Shown here piece after piece: positions 55,450 through 64,000 of a stretch of 64,000 bases of DNA (its first letter is position 1; each line of letters begins with the position of its first letter). The DNA is taken from the NCBI RefSeq assembly GCF_013373795.3, contig NZ_CP088022.1, positions 310,001-374,000 on the forward strand, written 5' to 3'. Source of the stretch: Bradyrhizobium quebecense (GTDB taxonomy: Bacteria > Pseudomonadota > Alphaproteobacteria > Rhizobiales > Xanthobacteraceae). The notes beneath the pieces were generated by a model. It saw nothing but the letters and a program-made list of their open reading frames with translations. It had not been told where the DNA came from and ran no database searches. The position numbers were made by a program, and so were the translations under genes.

Positions 55450-55974
55450 ATGAGCGGTTCCCACGATCACACCCATTCCCACGACCACGATCATCACCAT
55501 CACGACGACGAGCGCTGGAAGCACGACGGCGTCCGGGTGATTCCGGGTAACCAGCTCGATCCGAATGTGCCGTCGACCGCCGGCATGGATCGCAAGGCCG
55601 CGATCAATTTCGCCCGGGTCGGCGCGCAGAAATTGTGGGCAGGTACCGTCAGCATCAAGCCGGACGCCAAGACCGGTGCGCATCATCACGGCCATCTCGA
55701 AAGCATCATCTATGTCGTGAAGGGCAAGGCGCGGATGCGCTGGGGCGAGAAGCTGCAGTTCACCGCCGAAGCCGGTCCGGGCGATTTCATCTTCGTGCCG
55801 CCCTATGTGCCGCACCAGGAGATCAACGCCAGTTCCGACGAGGTGCTGGAATGCGTGCTGGTGCGTTCCGACGGCGAGGCGGTCGCGATCAATCTCGACA
55901 TCGAGCCGGTCGAGAAGCCGGAGAATGTGCTCTGGGTCGATCCGGTGCACCGGCATCCCGACGAGAAGAAATAA
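55450..55974 (+). CDS. Cupin-domain protein with His-rich N terminus
   Basis: The 174-residue protein has an N-terminal metal-binding run (residues 4-20 contain 9 histidines alternating with Asp/Ser) followed by a cupin barrel ([39 protein letters not shown]) carrying its own His/Glu metal site. It may be a dioxygenase, isomerase or metal-storage protein. The His-rich tail could aid metal acquisition. No ribosome site is obvious. It is followed after 54 bp by a crotonase gene. Confidence 0.85.
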   Translation: MSGSHDHTHSHDHDHHHHDDERWKHDGVRVIPGNQLDPNVPSTAGMDRKAAINFARVGAQKLWAGTVSIKPDAKTGAHHHGHLESIIYVVKGKARMRWGEKLQFTAEAGPGDFIFVPPYVPHQEINASSDEVLECVLVRSDGEAVAINLDIEPVEKPENVLWVDPVHRHPDEKK

Positions 55975-56028
55975 CGTCGCGGCGCGGCCGCGACGGAAGA
56001 CAATAACAACAAAAGCAGGGAGGCCAGC

Positions 56029-56766
56029 ATGACGCTCGTTCGTTACGAGAGCGCCGACCATGTCGCGACCATCACGATGGCACGCAGCGAGAAGCACAAC
56101 GCGCTCAACAACGCGTTGTGTACCGAGCTGCGTGACGCCTGGCTGCGGTTTCGGGACAGCGACGATCGTGTCGCGGTGCTGGCTTCGGCGAAGGAAAAGT
56201 ACTTCTCAGTCGGCGCCGATGTTGGTGATCTCCCCGCCAACATGTGGCACGCCGTGCCCGGCCTCGGCGTCGAGCTGGACAAGCCGGTGATTGCCGCGAC
56301 ATCCGGCTGGGTCGTGGGTGGCGCCTTCGTGCTGGTCCAGATGGCCGATCTGTGTGTGGCGTCGGAGACGACACGCTTCATCTACCCGGAGGGAAAGATC
56401 GGCACCACCGCGGGCGGCGTCTCATCGGTGATGGCGCGGATGCCGCACAAGATCGCGATGGAGTTTCTGCTGGTTGGCGACGAGATGTCGGCGGAACGCG
56501 CCTTCCAGATCGGTTTCGTCAACAAGGTCACGCCGAAAGGTCAGCACCTCGCGCTGGCGCAGGAGATGGCTGCGAAGATCGCCTGCAATGCACCGCTGGT
56601 GGTCCGCGCGCTGAAGAAGCTCGCCCGCGAGGCGATGCCGAAGGGACCTCTTGAAACAGTCGCCGACGCGCGGCGGTTGCTCGATGAGGTCAGGGACAGC
56701 GAGGATCTCAAGGAAGGCGTGAAGGCCTTCGCCGAGAAGCGCAAGCCGAAGTTCACGGGGAAGTAG
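56029..56766 (+). CDS. Enoyl-CoA hydratase/isomerase family protein
   Basis: The 245-residue crotonase has [11 protein letters not shown] and [18 protein letters not shown], forming the oxyanion hole, and ends [11 protein letters not shown] strong AGGGAGG precedes ATG 56029. It hydrates or isomerises acyl-CoA; the active-site Glu pattern is not clear, so isomerase or decarboxylase activity is possible. The neighbouring amidohydrolase, hydrolase and VOC genes may form a degradation set, but this is weak. Confidence 0.88.
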   Translation: MTLVRYESADHVATITMARSEKHNALNNALCTELRDAWLRFRDSDDRVAVLASAKEKYFSVGADVGDLPANMWHAVPGLGVELDKPVIAATSGWVVGGAFVLVQMADLCVASETTRFIYPEGKIGTTAGGVSSVMARMPHKIAMEFLLVGDEMSAERAFQIGFVNKVTPKGQHLALAQEMAAKIACNAPLVVRALKKLAREAMPKGPLETVADARRLLDEVRDSEDLKEGVKAFAEKRKPKFTGK

Positions 56767-56770
56767 CCCC

Positions 56771-56850
56771 GTCATTGCGAGGAGCGAAGCGACGAAGCAA
56801 TCCATCCGATGCGCGGCGCGATGGATTGCTTCGCTTCGCTCGCAATGACG
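56771..56850. repeat. REP-like inverted repeat, GTCATTGCGAGGAGCGAAGC family
   Basis: Reverse-complementary arms of about 35-40 bp meet in a short GC loop. The outer ends GTCATTGCGAG and CTCGCAATGACG pair, and the inner GCAATCCATC pairs with GATGGATTGC. It lies between convergent genes (crotonase and amidohydrolase). Confidence 0.9.
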
Positions 56851-56861
56851 GCGTCTGAAGA

Positions 56862-58388
56862 CTACGCAAACACCCGGTGATCGATCGTCCCGTTCGGCAC
56901 GACATAGCCGTAACGCGTATTCGACGGCTCGGCGCCGGCCTTCTCATACTGCGCCTTCATCATCGAGAAGCGGTCGCCCTTGATGTCGAGCATCGCGCGC
57001 TTCGGCTGGATGTTGTAGAGCCGGGCATTGTTGTCGCCGAAGATCGCCGTCTTCACCGGTCCGTCGGCGGGCCCAAGCGGTGCGTAGCCGAACTTCTTCT
57101 GCATCACTTCGGGGATTTCCAGCCGCCGCAGGCCCTCGATCTGCCATTGCGGCGCGCCGGTCCACAGCGCGTCGGTACCCCAGCAGACGTGGTCGACGCC
57201 GAGGCCCTTGATCAGGGTGCCCATCAGCGCAGCGCAGACATTGGGCTCGGCGACCAGCGTGGTCGCGAACAATTGCCCGACATCGCCATAGACATTGTTG
57301 ACGCCGTATTGCGCCGGGATGTCGGCGAGGTCGGAGGTCCAGGCGATCCGGCCGGTGCGCTCGAACTCGGCCAGCGCGACCTTGGGATCGCCGCCGACAT
57401 GGCGATAGGCCGAGTGATAGATCACGAAGTTGAGCTGCGGCCAGTCCTTGGCCGCCTGGCCGACATCGGCAACGTCGGCGAAGCCGCGCAAATTTGGATA
57501 CTGCTTCTCGATCCCGGGTGGAAACAGTCCCTTGTGGACGCAGACATTCTTGATGCCCGCCTTCACCATCTTCTCATAGCCCTTGTAGGCGACCTTCTCG
57601 TCGTCCAGCCGCCACGGATAGCGGCTGATCTCCTTGTGGGTGTTGTCGCCGATCGTGTAGCCCTTGCAGGATTCCGGCCTCAAGGCCAGCGCAGCATCGA
57701 GCTTGTCGAGCCAGCCGGGCTGCCCGGGCGTGAAGATCGCGTGACAGAACACGCGGCGCGAGCCGGCTTCGTCGTTCATCTTCTTGCGCGCATCGGCCAT
57801 CTGCTCGTTGGTCAGGAACCAGTCCTGCTCGATATCCGACGGCGCCGAGGAGATCAGCGCGATCTTGGTGTCGGAATCGAGAAACATCTCCTTCTTGTAG
57901 TTGTTGAACTTCAGATCCTCGATGGTCTGCTCGTGATCGTTGAGTTCCTTGTTCCAGCCGGCCTTGCCGACCGCCTTGCGCATTTCCACGAAGCCCATGA
58001 TGCGGGTGTCGTCGCGCAGGAAATGCGTGTGCATGTCCATGATGAACTGGTCTTTCAATCCGTTGGCGCGCTCTTGCGCCATCGAAGGCGTTGCGGCCTC
58101 AGCCGGCGTCACGTCGAACAGCGGGCCATAGACCTGGTTCATCGCGACAAAGGAAGCGGCCATGCCGGCCGCGGTCTGGAAGAACCGGCGGCGGTCGAGG
58201 CCCTGCTTGCCGCCGAGATCGTCGGCCATCGCCAGCAGACGTGCCTCGACCTCGCGCTGCCGTTCGTTCTGCGGGTCGGGATAGAACTCGTCGCTGGAGA
58301 CGATCTGGGTCGGGATCGGCGTCTGGTACTGGCACAGTTCGGAGGGCATCAAGGCGGCAAGTTCTTCGTCGGTGAGATTGCTGCTCAT
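56862..58388 (-). CDS. Amidohydrolase (ACMSD-like family) with Tat-type segment
   Basis: The 508-residue protein has a long charged N-terminal region, a twin-arginine-like signal at about 66-90 (LDRRRFFQTAAGMAASF), and then a TIM-barrel amidohydrolase. The metal-binding DMHTHFL is at about 117, and the later HSAYRHVGGDP and CWGTDALWTGAPQW segments are present. It may decarboxylate or hydrolyse a small aromatic or cyclic substrate and could be exported folded. I chose ATG 58388 (GGGAG upstream); the open frame begins 38 codons earlier. A signal this far inside a protein is unusual. Confidence 0.82.
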   Translation of the reverse strand: MSSNLTDEELAALMPSELCQYQTPIPTQIVSSDEFYPDPQNERQREVEARLLAMADDLGGKQGLDRRRFFQTAAGMAASFVAMNQVYGPLFDVTPAEAATPSMAQERANGLKDQFIMDMHTHFLRDDTRIMGFVEMRKAVGKAGWNKELNDHEQTIEDLKFNNYKKEMFLDSDTKIALISSAPSDIEQDWFLTNEQMADARKKMNDEAGSRRVFCHAIFTPGQPGWLDKLDAALALRPESCKGYTIGDNTHKEISRYPWRLDDEKVAYKGYEKMVKAGIKNVCVHKGLFPPGIEKQYPNLRGFADVADVGQAAKDWPQLNFVIYHSAYRHVGGDPKVALAEFERTGRIAWTSDLADIPAQYGVNNVYGDVGQLFATTLVAEPNVCAALMGTLIKGLGVDHVCWGTDALWTGAPQWQIEGLRRLEIPEVMQKKFGYAPLGPADGPVKTAIFGDNNARLYNIQPKRAMLDIKGDRFSMMKAQYEKAGAEPSNTRYGYVVPNGTIDHRVFA

Positions 58389-58604
58389 TCTTCGCTCCCG
58401 CATCTCGCCGGATTTTTCCGGTCGGACCGCGGCGGAGACTAGGACCAAGTCCGTCTGTCGTCCGCGCCGATTGCCGGAAACCGCGTTCACAAAATCGTGC
58501 ATCGGATCAGCGGCCGCGAGATGCGCCCGTTGCGCAACCGATCATGCGCGCTGCTATGCTCGATCGCACCGGATCGGACGAAGAAATCCGGAAGGGAGCG
58601 AACC

Positions 58605-59621
58605 ATGATGCCAGCAGACCATTCGCGGCGCACCATCATCAAGGGCATCGGCGTTGCGACGGCAGCCGGTGTGCTCGGCGCAGCGCCGGCGCAGGCCGCG
58701 ACCGCAGTTCCTGCGGAAGGAGAAATATGGAGCAACGAATACTGGGCGAAGAAGGGTGACATCCCGCTGTGGATGTTCCGCAAGCGGATCGGCGCGCCGA
58801 AACCGGGCGAGCCGGCGCGGCCCGTGGTGTTCTTCGTCCACGGCTCGTCGGTGACGTCGAGAGTGTTCGACCTCACGGTGCCCGGCAAGGGCGAGTATTC
58901 GCTGCTCAACGTCTTTGCGCGCTACGGCTTCGACTGCTGGACCATGGATCACGAGAATTACGGCAAGTCGGGCCGCACCTCGGGCAATGCGGATATCGCG
59001 AGCGGCGTCGAGGATCTGAAAGCGGCGGTCGAGGTGATCGCGCGCGAGACCGGCGAGCGGCGATATCACTTCATCGGCGAATCCTCCGGCGCGCTGCGGG
59101 CGGGTGCCTTCGCGATGGCCGCGCCCGAGCGCATCGATCGCCTGGTGTTCGCCGCCTTCACCTACAAGGGCGAGGGCTCGCCGACACTGGCAAAGCGCGC
59201 CGAGCAGCTTGCCTACTACCGCAGCCACAACATGCGCACGCGCGACCGCGACATGATCCGCTCGATCGCGACCCGCGACAGGCCGGGCACGTCGGACCCC
59301 GCGGTGATGGAAGTGTTGGCCGATGTCGAGATGCAGTTCGGCGACCAGATCCCGACCGGCACCTATCTCGACATGACCGCCAATCTGCCGGTGGTGCATC
59401 CGGAGAAGGTGCTGGCGCCGGTGCTGCTGGTCCGCGGCGAATATGACGGGATCGCGGCGGTCCCCGATCTCGAGGAGTTCTTCAACAAGCTGCCGAATGG
59501 CGACCGGCAATTCATCATCCTTCCCGGCACCGCCCATTCGGTGGCGCTGGCCATCAATCGTGAGCTGTTCTGGTATGTGACACGGGCATTTCTGACCATG
59601 CCGACGCCGATCGTGACCTGA
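58605..59621 (+). CDS. Secreted alpha/beta hydrolase with Tat-type signal
   Basis: The 338-residue protein has an N-terminal twin-arginine-like signal (HSRRTIIKGIGVATAAG, cleavage near 30-33), then an alpha/beta-hydrolase with oxyanion motif FFVHGSSVT (about 77-85), nucleophile Ser160 in GESSGAL and His in GTAHSVAL. It would act in the periplasm as an esterase or lactonase. ATG 58605 follows GAAGGGAG. It is divergent from the amidohydrolase gene, 216 bp apart, so the two may share control. Confidence 0.85.
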   Translation: MMPADHSRRTIIKGIGVATAAGVLGAAPAQAATAVPAEGEIWSNEYWAKKGDIPLWMFRKRIGAPKPGEPARPVVFFVHGSSVTSRVFDLTVPGKGEYSLLNVFARYGFDCWTMDHENYGKSGRTSGNADIASGVEDLKAAVEVIARETGERRYHFIGESSGALRAGAFAMAAPERIDRLVFAAFTYKGEGSPTLAKRAEQLAYYRSHNMRTRDRDMIRSIATRDRPGTSDPAVMEVLADVEMQFGDQIPTGTYLDMTANLPVVHPEKVLAPVLLVRGEYDGIAAVPDLEEFFNKLPNGDRQFIILPGTAHSVALAINRELFWYVTRAFLTMPTPIVT

Positions 59622-59727
59622 GGCAGCCTGCGGCAGGACGCCGCAGGAAAAATCTGCGCGGCGATGTCGGGATCCGGCTATGCGGTTCGTCCTCGGGGCA
59701 CAACCCCGCCAAACAGGAGTTCTTCGC

Positions 59728-60165
59728 GTGGCCAATCCCAAAATGATCTTCGTCAACCTGCCGGTCAGCAACCTTGCCCATGCCACCGCATTCTATGAGG
59801 CGATCGGCGCGACCAAGAATCCGCAATTCTCCGACGAGACCGCCTCCTGCATGGTGATCTCCGACACCATTTTCGTCATGCTGCTGACCCACGACAAGTT
59901 CCGGCAGTTCACGTCGAAGAAGATCGCCGACGCCAAGACCACGAGCGAAGTGCTGGTTTGTCTCTCCGCCGACAACCGCGACGCAGTCGACGGCTACGTG
60001 ACCAAGGCGAAGGGCGCGGGCGGTACGGCCGATCCGTCGCCGAAGCAGGATTTCGGCTTTATGTACGGCCGCAGCTTCGAGGATCCCGATGGTCACATCT
60101 GGGAAGTGATGTGGATGGATGTCGAGGCCGCGATGAAGGCGCAGGCCGCGGCGGCCACCGCCTGA
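59728..60165 (+). CDS. VOC (glyoxalase/bleomycin-resistance) family protein
   Basis: The 145-residue protein has the VOC fold: MIFVNLPVSNLAHATAFYEAIG, then FGFMYGRSFEDPDGHIWEVMWM carrying the usual His/Glu positions. It is of the single-domain class of unknown function, often metal-dependent and dimeric. The start GTG 59728 has AGGAG 7 bp upstream; a longer frame begins 16 codons earlier. It lies 106 bp beyond the hydrolase gene. Confidence 0.85.
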   Translation: MANPKMIFVNLPVSNLAHATAFYEAIGATKNPQFSDETASCMVISDTIFVMLLTHDKFRQFTSKKIADAKTTSEVLVCLSADNRDAVDGYVTKAKGAGGTADPSPKQDFGFMYGRSFEDPDGHIWEVMWMDVEAAMKAQAAAATA

Positions 60166-60242
60166 GACGCCGCGCCGTGCAGGCGTTCGAGGCCCACAAT
60201 AAGCGACAGTTGGCAATCCGCTTGACGGATTGAGACGGCACC

Positions 60243-61691
60243 TCAGTCTGCGGAGACGCCGTCCGGCCGGACTTCGGTCATGGCCTGGGCGGCTTTTCTG
60301 CCTGAAGGCAGGTCGGCTTGCCGGCAGCCTGGGACCGGAAAGTTCAGTTCGACCGTGGTGCCGCCTCCAGGCGTCTCGCAGAGGGAAACGGTGCCGCCGT
60401 GGGTGGTCATCACCTGGGAGACGATCGAAAGCCCCAGCCCCGTTCCTTCCGTGCGGGTGTTGCCGCGCTTGAAGGGCTCCAGCAGCAGTTCGGGCTGACC
60501 GAGTTGGAGTCCCGGCCCGTAGTCAATCACGCTCAACCGCGCTGGTGCTCCGACCTCGATGAGGACGGAGCCACCGGCGCTGCCATGCGTCACGGCGTTT
60601 CGGATCAGGTTCGAGAGCGCGACGGCGATCGCGGTTTCCGAGCCACGCACCCAGACCGGGTGACGAGGCTCGGTAAACTCGATATCGCTTCCGTTCTTCA
60701 ATGCCATCGGCACGTGTTCGGCCGCAACCCTGCGCGCGAGCGCCGCAAGATCCATCTCGATCAGTTCGGCAGGTTCCGCGGAGATGCGCGCGAGCTGGAG
60801 CAGCATGGTGACGATCGACGACAGCTTCTGGTTCTCGGCTATCAGCCTGGCGCGCAACGGAGCGTCCTCGACCTGCTCGAGGATGGTGCGCGCATTGGTC
60901 AAGGGCGTACGCAGTTCGTGTGCCGCGTTCGACAGGAAATTTCGTTGCGATTTCGACGCGACGTCTATTCGCGATAGCGCGCGATTGAAAGCCGCGACGA
61001 GAGGCAAGAGCTCGGCTGGCGCATCCTGTTCCGGCAATCGGCGGCCATCCGAAACCCCATCGATCATCTCGGCGGCCGCCGCGACGGCCCGGACGGGACG
61101 CGCGATGAGCGTCGGCACGAAAACCATCGCGGTAAACGCCGTTGCCGCCAGGACCAGGATGATCGGGAGCGCAACAATCGTCGCATCGGTGAGCATTCCG
61201 GTCGTCAGTTGCGCGGCCGTATAGGCCACGCCGCCGGTTTCAATCCACACCTCACCCACGGGCGTGTTTCTGACGGCCGACATCTTCTTCAGATTCGTGG
61301 TTTCGCCGTCGAACGCGTAGGCGAGGAAACTCGTCCCGTCGCGCGATGTCTGAGTCTTTTGCGGACGCCACTTCGGGATCGGGCCGTAGCTGACCTCTCC
61401 ACTCTTGTCGGACACGACATACCAGAATGTCGGGAAATTGCGGGTGATCTCGTCCAGCCTCGAGGTCCGTTTGAGAGCCAGTTGCCCGGTCTCGTTGCGG
61501 ATGACGGCTTCCTTCAATGCATCGGCGACGTCGGCGGCGGCCCAGGTGCCGTCATCGTCGCCGCCAAATCGGATCAGCAAGGCTGCTGCGCAGAGCAGCA
61601 TGATGGTCGTTACGGCGCCGATCAGCGTCGCGGACAGCACCGCGATCGAGCGATGGACACGCTTGAGCCTTTGCCACTTCAAAATCATCAT
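60243..61691 (-). CDS. Two-component sensor histidine kinase
   Basis: The 482-residue membrane kinase has two transmembrane helices (about 15-40 and 170-195) around a periplasmic domain, a HAMP-type region, phosphoacceptor His in AAHELRTPLTNAR, N box NLIRNAVTHG, and ATP-lid motifs DYGPGL and GTGLGLSIV. ATG 61691 overlaps the stop of the broken response regulator (ATGA), so the pair was once one operon. With its regulator damaged, it may be an orphan or may phosphorylate another partner. The signal is unknown. Confidence 0.92.
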   Translation of the reverse strand: MMILKWQRLKRVHRSIAVLSATLIGAVTTIMLLCAAALLIRFGGDDDGTWAAADVADALKEAVIRNETGQLALKRTSRLDEITRNFPTFWYVVSDKSGEVSYGPIPKWRPQKTQTSRDGTSFLAYAFDGETTNLKKMSAVRNTPVGEVWIETGGVAYTAAQLTTGMLTDATIVALPIILVLAATAFTAMVFVPTLIARPVRAVAAAAEMIDGVSDGRRLPEQDAPAELLPLVAAFNRALSRIDVASKSQRNFLSNAAHELRTPLTNARTILEQVEDAPLRARLIAENQKLSSIVTMLLQLARISAEPAELIEMDLAALARRVAAEHVPMALKNGSDIEFTEPRHPVWVRGSETAIAVALSNLIRNAVTHGSAGGSVLIEVGAPARLSVIDYGPGLQLGQPELLLEPFKRGNTRTEGTGLGLSIVSQVMTTHGGTVSLCETPGGGTTVELNFPVPGCRQADLPSGRKAAQAMTEVRPDGVSAD

Positions 61692-62382
61692 TCGCCACTC
61701 AGCAGATATCCGAGGCCACGGACCGGTTTGATGACGACCTTGCAATTGGCCGCGCGGAGGCGCCGGCGCAGCCGCGAGCGGAGGCGCCGGCGCAGCCGCG
61801 AAACGTGAGCCTCGATCGCGTTTGATTGAATCTCGTCGTCAAAGCTGTAAGCGGCAACTTCAAGGGTCTCGCGCAGGACAACGCGCCCAATGCGCCGGAC
61901 CATCGCTTCCAGAATCGCCAGTTCACGCCGCGGGACAACAATGGGCGCGTGATCGACGCAGACCTCGCGATTGAGGACGTCGTAGCTCAGATTGCCGATG
62001 CGACGATCGCCCCTCGATCCAGAAACAGACGGCGCAGCACCGCCTTGGCTCGCGCAATCAGCTCGATCGGCTCGAATGGCTTGGCCACGTAGTCGTCCGC
62101 CCCGCCGTCGAGGGCACGAGCAATATCAAGGGGGTCATCAAGTGCCGTCAGCACGATCGTCGCGGGGCTGGGCTTCTGCTGCTTCAGGTCGCGCAGCAAG
62201 GCCAGACCGTCGCCATCCGGCAGTCCACGGTCGATCACCACGAGTTCAAAGCTTCGCACGGCGACTGCGGCGCGACCCTCCTCAAGCGTCGTGACCATGT
62301 CGGATGCGCCGAAGGCCGTAGCCAAGGTATCCCGCAGCCATGGCCCAAGCTGAGGGTCATCCTCCACGACCAGAACTCGCAC
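61688..62382 (-). pseudogene. OmpR-family response regulator broken by a frameshift and a 24-bp duplication
   Basis: The receiver domain is intact from GTG 62382 (MRVLVVEDDPQLG; phosphoacceptor Asp in VVIDRGLPDGDG; KPFEP) but its frame stops at 61987. The DNA-binding domain continues in another frame (IGNLSYDVLNREV, VPRRELAILEAMV, FDDEIQSNAIEAHVSRLRRRL, VRGLGYLL) to 61688. A one-base loss in the CCCC run at 62010-62013 would explain the shift. The recognition-helix end also carries a perfect 24-bp tandem duplication (61754-61801), inserting eight residues (SRLRRRLR twice). Starts: GTG 62382 has GGGAGA upstream; ATG 62406 is alternative. A sequencing error could explain the shift but not the duplication. 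Confidence 0.8.
61754..61801. repeat. Perfect 24-bp tandem duplication in response regulator gene
   Basis: GCGGAGGCGCCGGCGCAGCC plus GCGA is repeated exactly (61754-61777 and 61778-61801). In the protein it doubles SRLRRRLR at the end of the winged-helix recognition helix. Confidence 0.9.
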
Positions 62383-62417
62383 CGCATTCTCCCAAGCATA
62401 AGCCACGGCCTTCTACC

Positions 62418-62444
62418 ATTACGGACGGATTACAGTAAGATTAC
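62418..62444. promoter_or_regulatory. Three ATTAC direct repeats at 11-bp spacing
   Basis: ATTAC occurs at 62418, 62429 and 62440, i.e. exactly 11 bp apart (GTAAT on the minus strand). OmpR-class regulators typically bind tandem direct repeats of about 10-11 bp. They lie 36-60 bp upstream of the damaged response regulator, so an autoregulatory site is plausible. Confidence 0.6.
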
Positions 62445-62512
62445 GGCCGGCAAGAAAACTGCGGTGTCCACACGAATGCGTGGATGTGATTGGCCTTTTC
62501 CTGGGCGTCGAT

Positions 62513-62532
62513 CGGCCATTCGCGAATGGCCG
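62513..62532. promoter_or_regulatory. Perfect 20-bp palindrome
   Basis: CGGCCATTCGCGAATGGCCG is exactly self-complementary and sits mid-gap, 320 bp before the glycosyltransferase start. It could be an operator or a hairpin; no partner is implied. Confidence 0.5.
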
Positions 62533-62851
62533 TGGTGATCGGATCGACACCTGATGGGGGCTCATCCGAAAGACTCAATCAGGGGCGCCGCACACATCAG
62601 CGCTCCAGGGCCGATCAGCGTCATGACAGCGAGCGAGCTTTCGCATGCGCATCCCCTCTCGGCGATTTCCCCGCCAGGGACGTCGATCAACATGACCGGC
62701 GAATGACGGCGCCTCGGCGCGCGCAAGATTACGTTGACAGAGGCGTGAACGGACCCCCGTCAGGCTATCGTAATGGTCGCTGTGAAAAGCATGGCGGACA
62801 ACGCGGCTCGCGTCGCGCTTTCCGATCTCCATCCCCAGGCTTCCGAACGAT

Positions 62852-64000
62852 ATGCCGGTCGATTTTGCGTTCTCAGCGATGGCCAAGCGGTCAGATCGCA
62901 GCCCGGCGTCATGGCGCCGTCCGTTCAATCGATGGCTGGAGGGAGTCGAGGCAGGGTGGTCGGTGCCGCTGCTGCTCGCCTGCTTCGTCGGCATCTGGAC
63001 GGTGTATCTGTCAGTGGCCTATCACGGCGCCGGCCTGCATCCGGACGTGCTGGAGACCTGGACGTATGGCAGGCATTTCGCATGGGGTTATCCCAAGCAT
63101 CCGCCGTTGATGGGGTGGACGACGGGTGCGTGGACCGCGGTCTTTCCGCTCACCGATTGGTCGCTGCAGCTGATGGCGATGACAAATGCGGCGTTGGCGT
63201 TGTGGTTCGTCGATCTCATTGCAAGAAGGTTCGTGACCGGGCACAAGCGCCTGATCGTGCTGCTCCTGCTGATGCTGACCCCGGCATACCAGTTTCATGC
63301 GCAGCGCTTCAACGCCAACGCCGTGTTGCTCGCGGTCTGGCCGCTTGCAACCTACTGCTTCCTGCGCGCCTTTGAAACGAGGGCGCCGTTCTGGGCGATC
63401 GCTGCGGGTGTCGCGGCGTCGCTTGCAATGCTGGGCAAGTATTACTCCACCTTTCTGATCGCCAGCTTCGCATTGTCGGCAATCATCCATCCCTCGCGAC
63501 GAGCCTATTTCACGTCTAGTTCGCCTTGGATATCCGCTGCTGTCGGGCTGATTGCGCTATTTCCGCATCTGCACTGGCTGGCCACGACAGGCGCGGAGCC
63601 CATCCACTATGCCGCGACACATGTGGGGGCCGGTTTTCCTGCGTCGCTGCGGGATGCCGTCAATTTCCTGTTGGGCCTTGCTGCGGCGACGAGCGTGTCC
63701 GCCGTGACGTGGGCGATGATCGCTGGGTATCGGATCAAGCGCCTTCCGCGGGATCTCGCGGCGGCGGATCCCAACCTGAAGCTCATCGGCCACGTCGCGA
63801 TCGGCACGATCGCTCTTCCTTTCATCACGTCCCTATTGCTCGGCACCGACTTGCCGTCGCTATGGGCGCTTCAGGGATTGTTCCTGCTCGCCGTGCCGGT
63901 CGTGTGCAGCACGCGTTATCCGATCGAGCGGTTCTATACGGTCAATGCAGCGCTCCTGGTTGCTGGAATTGCAATCGCCGCCGCCGTGATGGCGGCCCCA
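62852..64000 (+). CDS. GT39/ArnT-like membrane glycosyltransferase (cut by window edge)
   Basis: The frame runs from ATG 62852 (MPVDFAFSAMAKRSD) past the right edge, giving 383 visible residues. It has an N-terminal basic stretch, a first transmembrane helix (PLLLACFVGIWTVYLSVAY), a periplasmic loop with VLETWTYGRHFAWGYPKHPPLMGW, and many further membrane helices. The G(Y)-x-x-HPPL loop is typical of the dolichyl-phosphate-mannose/lipid-A aminoarabinose transferases (PMT_2/GT39). These use a polyprenyl-phosphate sugar to modify lipids, glycans or proteins at the periplasmic face. The start is not strongly supported; ATG 62879 is another candidate. Confidence 0.85.
   Translation, partial: MPVDFAFSAMAKRSDRSPASWRRPFNRWLEGVEAGWSVPLLLACFVGIWTVYLSVAYHGAGLHPDVLETWTYGRHFAWGYPKHPPLMGWTTGAWTAVFPLTDWSLQLMAMTNAALALWFVDLIARRFVTGHKRLIVLLLLMLTPAYQFHAQRFNANAVLLAVWPLATYCFLRAFETRAPFWAIAAGVAASLAMLGKYYSTFLIASFALSAIIHPSRRAYFTSSSPWISAAVGLIALFPHLHWLATTGAEPIHYAATHVGAGFPASLRDAVNFLLGLAAATSVSAVTWAMIAGYRIKRLPRDLAAADPNLKLIGHVAIGTIALPFITSLLLGTDLPSLWALQGLFLLAVPVVCSTRYPIERFYTVNAALLVAGIAIAAAVMAAP

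Larger units (their letters stand above)
62383..62851. other. Gene-free control region between the two-component and glycosyltransferase genes
   Basis: About 470 bp between divergent genes (response regulator on minus, glycosyltransferase on plus). It contains three phased ATTAC repeats (62418-62444) and a perfect 20-bp palindrome (62513-62532). Overlapping open frames look like shadows of the glycosyltransferase strand and lack ribosome sites or family resemblance. Confidence 0.5.

Noticed and set aside
56877..58442. 521-residue plus frame opposite the amidohydrolase
   Set aside because: The minus strand has a clear metal-binding motif and signal segment; the plus frame does not.

Overview
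The window is high-GC DNA from an alphaproteobacterium, most likely Bradyrhizobium or a close relative. This is inferred from gene content, codon use, and several REP-like hairpin families (647, 27218, 28605, 43991, 56771) that I associate with that group. I saw no rRNA, tRNA, insertion sequence, prophage or CRISPR array. It reads as ordinary chromosome rich in catabolic operons, each with its own regulator.

Region by region. 1-628: C-terminal part of alanine dehydrogenase. 775-7670: an IclR regulator divergent from a six-gene operon. The operon has LeuC-, LeuD- and LeuB-like enzymes translationally coupled to a complete ABC importer (binding protein, ATPase, permease); I read it as uptake and oxidation of a C-substituted malate, not leucine synthesis. 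7763-8445: two small proteins. 8530-16446 (all minus): a complete D-glucarate/galactarate pathway (MFS importer, LysR regulator, KdgD, GudD, 2-oxoglutarate-semialdehyde-type dehydrogenase, GarD). 16656-19324: a MetX-like acyltransferase, a fatty acid desaturase and a TetR regulator. 19425-20450: acetylpolyamine amidohydrolase. 20686-23602: sugar dehydrogenase, aldose epimerase and lactonase, i.e. non-phosphorylating aldose oxidation (L-arabinose or D-galactose). 23661-27064: TetR regulator with a dihydroxyphthalate-decarboxylase-like protein and two oxidoreductases. 27352-30617: enoyl-CoA hydratase, a gene broken by an amber codon, a methyltransferase and a DOPA-dioxygenase-family protein. 30762-39432: two membrane GGDEF/EAL proteins flanking a DUF2778 (Tlde1-like) envelope protein and a vanA-vanR-vanB operon. 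39700-43971: extradiol dioxygenase, flavin hydroxylase and GMC oxidoreductase. 44151-49448: hemE, a PilZ protein, TadG/TadE-like proteins and a LysR regulator. 49477-53973: slyX, trhO, gamma-glutamyltransferase, a decayed FAD oxidoreductase and an FKBP isomerase. 54019-60165: 2-hydroxyacid dehydrogenase, CsbD, cupin, crotonase, amidohydrolase, alpha/beta hydrolase and a VOC protein. 60243-64000: a two-component system whose regulator is broken by a frameshift and a 24-bp duplication, then a truncated GT39-type membrane glycosyltransferase.

The theme is breadth of catabolism: sugar acids, sugars and aromatic acids feed 2-oxoglutarate or acyl-CoA chemistry under local IclR, LysR, TetR and GntR control. 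Three genes are decayed in place (29 kb, 53 kb, 62 kb). The least familiar functional unit is the LeuCDB-like operon fused to an ABC importer. The regulatory DNA also holds several clean, gene-adjacent palindromes and phased repeats worth testing.
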